64,000 nucleotides of DNA from Linepithema humile (taxonomy: Eukaryota; Arthropoda; Insecta; Hymenoptera; Formicidae). The stretch's first letter is position 1, and each line of letters begins with the position of its first letter. Positions 59,850-64,000 of this stretch are shown piece by piece. The stretch spans positions 4,154,001 to 4,218,000 of the forward strand of contig NC_090131.1 of assembly GCF_040581485.1 (NCBI RefSeq), given 5' to 3'. The notes beneath the pieces are model-generated. The model saw nothing but the letters and a program-made list of their open reading frames with translations, ran no database searches and was not told where the DNA came from. Made by a program: the position numbers and the translations under genes.

Positions 59850-62396
59850 CGATAGGATCTAGTAGAGTCGCTTCAAGTAATTTTCGCCAGGTTTTAATGG
59901 AAGAACCGGTGCTGGCTGCAGATAAGGATGCCTTATCGACCTGTTCGTAGAAGTCTGATGACTTCATCGGCACGCCATCGTCAATTCTTTTTAGCGACAC
60001 GCAGAGATCTTATGAGGATGCTTCGCGTGCTAACATCTCGTTATGATTTCACGTTAATTGTTGTAAATACGTATAATTAGTATTAGAACAATGCTCATTC
60101 TGCAATATAATTTATTTCGCTTGAAAGAAATTCAGCGAGAATCGTGCGCTTTGGTGAAAAAGTAATAGCTTCCACATGCAGTATTATCTCTTCGCATTTC
60201 AACGTTGACGTGACATGCAATTTCTGTAAATTCTCAGCGACAGAATTCAGCTCCAGTTCTGTATTTTCAAATGGTACACGGTTATACGTATTGTACGTAT
60301 ATTACGTATGAATGCAGATAAAAAAAGCTATAAATTGGTATTAACTTTTCTATCATCTTGCTAACTGCGAAGTGGAAAACCTTTGAAAAGTCAACAAAAT
60401 TATAAAATCTACTTTTACCATTTTGTTCTTTTTAAGTTGTCAAATATAAATCCATAATGAAGACGTCTAAAATTGTAAAAATATTTTTACAGTAGAATAA
60501 TCGAATTTTATCGGAACTGAAATTTTTGCGAGTGACGGCGAACCACAGTTGACTACGAGCTTCGGAACGCATTATAATTCCTTGCCTGCGCGCGTGGGCA
60601 AGTTATAAATCTTTAATACTGTCAACGCGATGGCGATTTACTTCCGTTCACTTCGAAGGAGGTTACGGGAAGTTTATTAAGCTCGTTCATGCTCGCACCT
60701 TCGAGTGTTCGAAGTTTTCCCTCCCGCCGCAAATTTACAAGCGCATGCTGCTGCATAGTTCTTACGGATTCAAAAATTTTTGGCGTGCTGAGAAAGCGAA
60801 GATGGTAATACTTTCAAAGTGCGATGTACCGTCAAGTGACTGTACCGATAATTTTCGTACACGAGCGTAACGGCGATTTATCAGCGAGACATGCGATGTA
60901 GCGAAAAGCTGCGGAACTCGCGGCGATTCATAAACTTGCATTTGGGAATGCACGCTTCGTATATACCTTGAGTAACAATATAGAAGAAAAAGTAGCTGCA
61001 GAATTGTAACTTCACGTTTCTTCCGCGTTATTTTGTAAAATTCTTATTTTAAAAAGTGCTTATTTTACGACGTTTCTCGGACCATAAATAATTTATATTT
61101 AGCGTAAAAATATTACGCGCACCGTATCATAAAGTTTGAAATTTCTGCGTTGTAAAACTTTTATAAATTGTATAATAGTAAAAACAATAATGAGAAAATA
61201 CTTAAAAAAAACAATTATCAATCAATATACTCTCAACTAAAATAGATGTTAAAAAATACAAACGTTTCTCTGTTAAATTAGCGTAGCACGTAGAATTATA
61301 TCTCGAGGCGTTCCTCTCTCTCGAAATACGAGAGAAACTGCATTTGCAGTCCCATCGCGATGTTTGCTGAAGATATCTTGATCGTTATCGAATATTCGTT
61401 TTCCTGCTATCTTTTCCTTTCACCACCCCGTTGAAAATTACATTAATCCGCTCGCCTCGCGCCCGTACCACCCATAAAATGGCGAATAATGAAACTCTTT
61501 GCGGAAATGCGAATGTTACAACCAGTGGTCAGTATCGCGGAGTATAACGGCACGCCTGTATATGCATTCGTGTACTTTTATTTACTGCAGATAATACTGG
61601 CGTTACAACTAGAATGTTCTATCATTCCGACGCAGATCTCAGCGGCGGGTGCGACATTCAGCGTAACGACTGTAAACGGATCGCAGATCTTATGCGCGTA
61701 GATGGACGTAAATGCCTGTAGCAGGCATACAAGTAATAAAATTTATGATTGCGTCTACCATTGACGGCGGTTCTTAGCGCAACATTAAGTGACTTGCGCT
61801 TTGATCGGGTACGACTCACGAGAGGCGTGTAACAGACACGCTGCAGAAAGCTTCGTGTATCGATCGTGTCATAAATAATTTTTAGAAAGTTACGTCTGAT
61901 ATTTACAACGTTCGTTCATTTATAATTATTTTCGCCGAATAATAGCCGGTTTTTCTATATTCGCTTGTTTGTTTTCTGAGCAAATTATTAATAACGTGCA
62001 GGTCTCAATAAAATATAATAATTAAAATATGATATATTGTAATAACTATTGAATAAAAAATGTGCGCAAATATAATAATTTTGATATTCAAAACTATTTT
62101 TTAGTTTGGAATTTAAGATAATAAACACAAGTAAAAAAGTGAGTAAATATGTGTAAGATTATGAGATTCTAAGACAATATCTCCAGAGAGTCATATTCAT
62201 ACCCGAGTTTTGAAATGGTTCGTTAACAACGCCTAGTGCATTAGTATGTAAATCGAACATAACGTCGGTGTATTTTATACGGAATGGGTTGTTAACAGCT
62301 CGTTGGTTATAAATGTTAATAACACCCTGGTTCTGTTTTATTAGCTGACAAAATGCAAATGTTTGTTTTCAAACAATATTTCATCTGACTTATTTC
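59850..62396. other. Mixed stretch, no supported gene
   Basis: A minus-strand frame (60000-59734, in-frame ATG at MKSSDFYEQVDKA) opposes the candidate gene and is unrecognised. CpG-rich patches lie at 60540-60960 and 61270-61860. Otherwise AT-rich. Confidence 0.35.
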
Positions 62397-62430
62397 ATGT
62401 TAATGGTAAAAAGATGTTAATGGTAAAAAG
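62397..62430. repeat. Perfect 17-bp tandem duplication
   Basis: ATGTTAATGGTAAAAAG occurs twice with no mismatch and is followed by a further ATGT. It is a recent small tandem duplication. Confidence 0.93.
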
Positions 62431-63456
62431 ATGTGAAAAATATTAAATTTTTAACAAATAAATGAATAAAATAATTATGCTTTCAACTATTTAATATTTT
62501 TGCTACTCTCTCTTTTTATTTAATTATAATATTATTGCAAAAATTCTGACACATAATATTTAGATTTTATATAAGAGATAGTATTTTCAAAGAATTAATT
62601 TTGTACAATTGCATATATAAAAATTGAATGATAATATCATCACGAGATAAAAATAATAGAATTTACTGTAATTAATAAATATCAAATAAGCATTTTGTAC
62701 GTATTAAATGAACTCAATAACATTCACTAATTTGCAACATACAAATGCAAAAAGATTTTGAATTATCTTATTCCATTTTATTCAGTTACTATTTGATAAT
62801 GAAAATCTCTCAGTTCTCGCCTGATAAGAATCTTAAGAAATAGGAGACTCGCCCATCTCATTTCACTCAGCTTACAAGTCTGCGTTACAGCTTTAGTTTC
62901 AGGTGTCACCAAGAAAACGCGGAAAATGGCAGTAAGAAAATTAATCATCTTGAAAACTACTCGGCTTCTACACCATTGAAAGACGCAGCAATGCGGCAGA
63001 TGTTTCGCCTTGCAATCTGCGTACTTGCATTCATGTTACGCTCATTGTTCGAAAAACTCATGTAACTTTCATCTCCGAGATTACTACATCGCGAATGCGT
63101 GCTTTCACGCATTATTTCAATTCAAAGATTTTTTAATTGATATCTATGTAAAAAAGATGAAACAAAAAAAATTTTTTTTATATGTGGTCGTGCATTATTT
63201 AACTCTTGTCTGCCGAATTCATCAAGTCTGTTTAAATTTATCTCTACAGATTGTTTGCGTTACAGTTGCGATTGTTTTGTTCACATCGTTCAAAACAAAA
63301 AAACGTTATTTCCTGTCTATATCCATTTTTTTTATTTTAAAAAAAACGTAAAAGCGAAATGGACTATGAGTTTCGAATGAAAACTCACAGTTAATATTCT
63401 TCGTGTGGTTGGCTGTTAGATTAAATAAATATCGTTATTCTTATTAACACCTGCGC
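62431..63456. other. AT-rich stretch, no supported gene
   Basis: A 29-base segment at 62903-62931 lies between an acceptor (AGCTTTAGTTTCAG) and a donor (GCA|GTAAGA). All three frames are open, so coding status cannot be judged. A 113-codon frame at 63010-63351 is hydrophobic, Phe/Ile/Lys-rich and unrecognised. Confidence 0.3.
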
Positions 63457-63981
63457 GTGTTACGCGCGCTGAATAATGAATATTTCAATTACGTCATCAA
63501 ACACGAGAAAGATTATAGCAGTGAGCATGAATACGTAATATTTCCGGTATTTTCTTTACGGTCTCGGACAGATATCGCGTTTCGGGATGTTGAAGGATCT
63601 TTGTTACCTCCCTGGGGACGTTTTACTTTCTTTCATTCCCCGAATTTGTCTTATATACGCGGGACGTGGGTTTGTCAGACGCGAGCACCCTGTCTGACAA
63701 ACCCACTTGCCTTATCGTTCTTTCTTCATTCTAACCATCATAAGAAATTGCAGACAAGTTTCCCCCGAGGCGGTTGCCCTACAGAACTTCGACCAATTAG
63801 ATCGACGGAAAACTTTCTTACCGGTGAGCAGCAAGCAGCCCCGAGCTGCGCTCTTGTGTCGCGAATGTATGCCGTGCGTGCGCGTGTGACGGCTGGATAC
63901 ACACGACCGAAGTCGAAGCCTGACATCCGACGCACGGACACGTCTGCTCTACACTCACTCAGAACATCTTCGGAATACTAA
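63457..63981 (+). other. Open frame of 174 codons, probably not a whole gene
   Basis: Longest frame in the window. Its first codon is GTG, not ATG; the first in-frame ATG falls late (about 63868). The peptide has no recognised domain, and a strong stem-loop (63666-63706) sits inside it. A GTGAGC donor occurs near 63822. The 3' part is CpG-rich and ends in CACTCACTCAGAAC, which could be initiator-like. It could be part of an exon that continues beyond the window or a compositional frame. Confidence 0.25.
63666..63706. other. Perfect 15-bp stem-loop
   Basis: GTGGGTTTGTCAGAC pairs without mismatch with GTCTGACAAACCCAC around the 11-base loop GCGAGCACCCT. The stem is about half G/C and not simple sequence, so it is unlikely by chance at this spacing. 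It is too short for a standard miRNA precursor. A regulatory RNA structure or the scar of a fold-back insertion are possible. Confidence 0.85.
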
Positions 63982-64000
63982 TGAGTCCATACTGATGAAG

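Overview
The window reads as nuclear DNA of an animal, most likely an insect. It is AT-rich overall, but CpG is not depleted: many blocks of a few hundred bases are GC-rich and full of CGCG. That pattern, with short AT-rich transposon relics and microsatellites, fits an ant or other hymenopteran. This is inference from composition, since no diagnostic gene was recognised. No open frame exceeds about 175 codons, and the longest ones lie in GC-rich blocks where stop codons are rarer and where two or three frames are open together. I see no rRNA, tRNA, snRNA, CRISPR array, bacterial-type operon, reverse transcriptase or transposase motif.

Layout. 1-7860: AT-rich DNA with a long CpG-rich block (about 3560-6960) and a 26-base poly(A). 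7861-8902: a transposon-like unit with roughly 200-bp inverted arms, followed by a hairpin and a possible exon at 9076-9181. 11380-12150: a CpG-rich block with a possible two-exon small secreted protein gene. 16890-17640: an 84-base GA tract, a TATA box and a coding-like minus-strand frame. 18057-19490: a diverged direct duplication enclosing a second, smaller tandem duplication. 23003-23056: two perfect palindromes that abut exactly. 25440-25560: an open frame behind a very strong splice acceptor. 26648-29460: two short inverted-repeat elements and a hairpin. 32375-46150: three more candidate MITE-like elements and a 234-bp tandem repeat, in very AT-rich DNA. 59431-59840: a possible small spliced gene with donor, branch site, pyrimidine tract and acceptor all visible. 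63666-63706: a perfect 15-bp stem-loop.

Interpretation. The window is best treated as intergenic or long-intron DNA dominated by non-autonomous transposon remnants and simple repeats. All coding calls are low-confidence exon candidates that need RNA evidence. They do not form a recognisable pathway or system.
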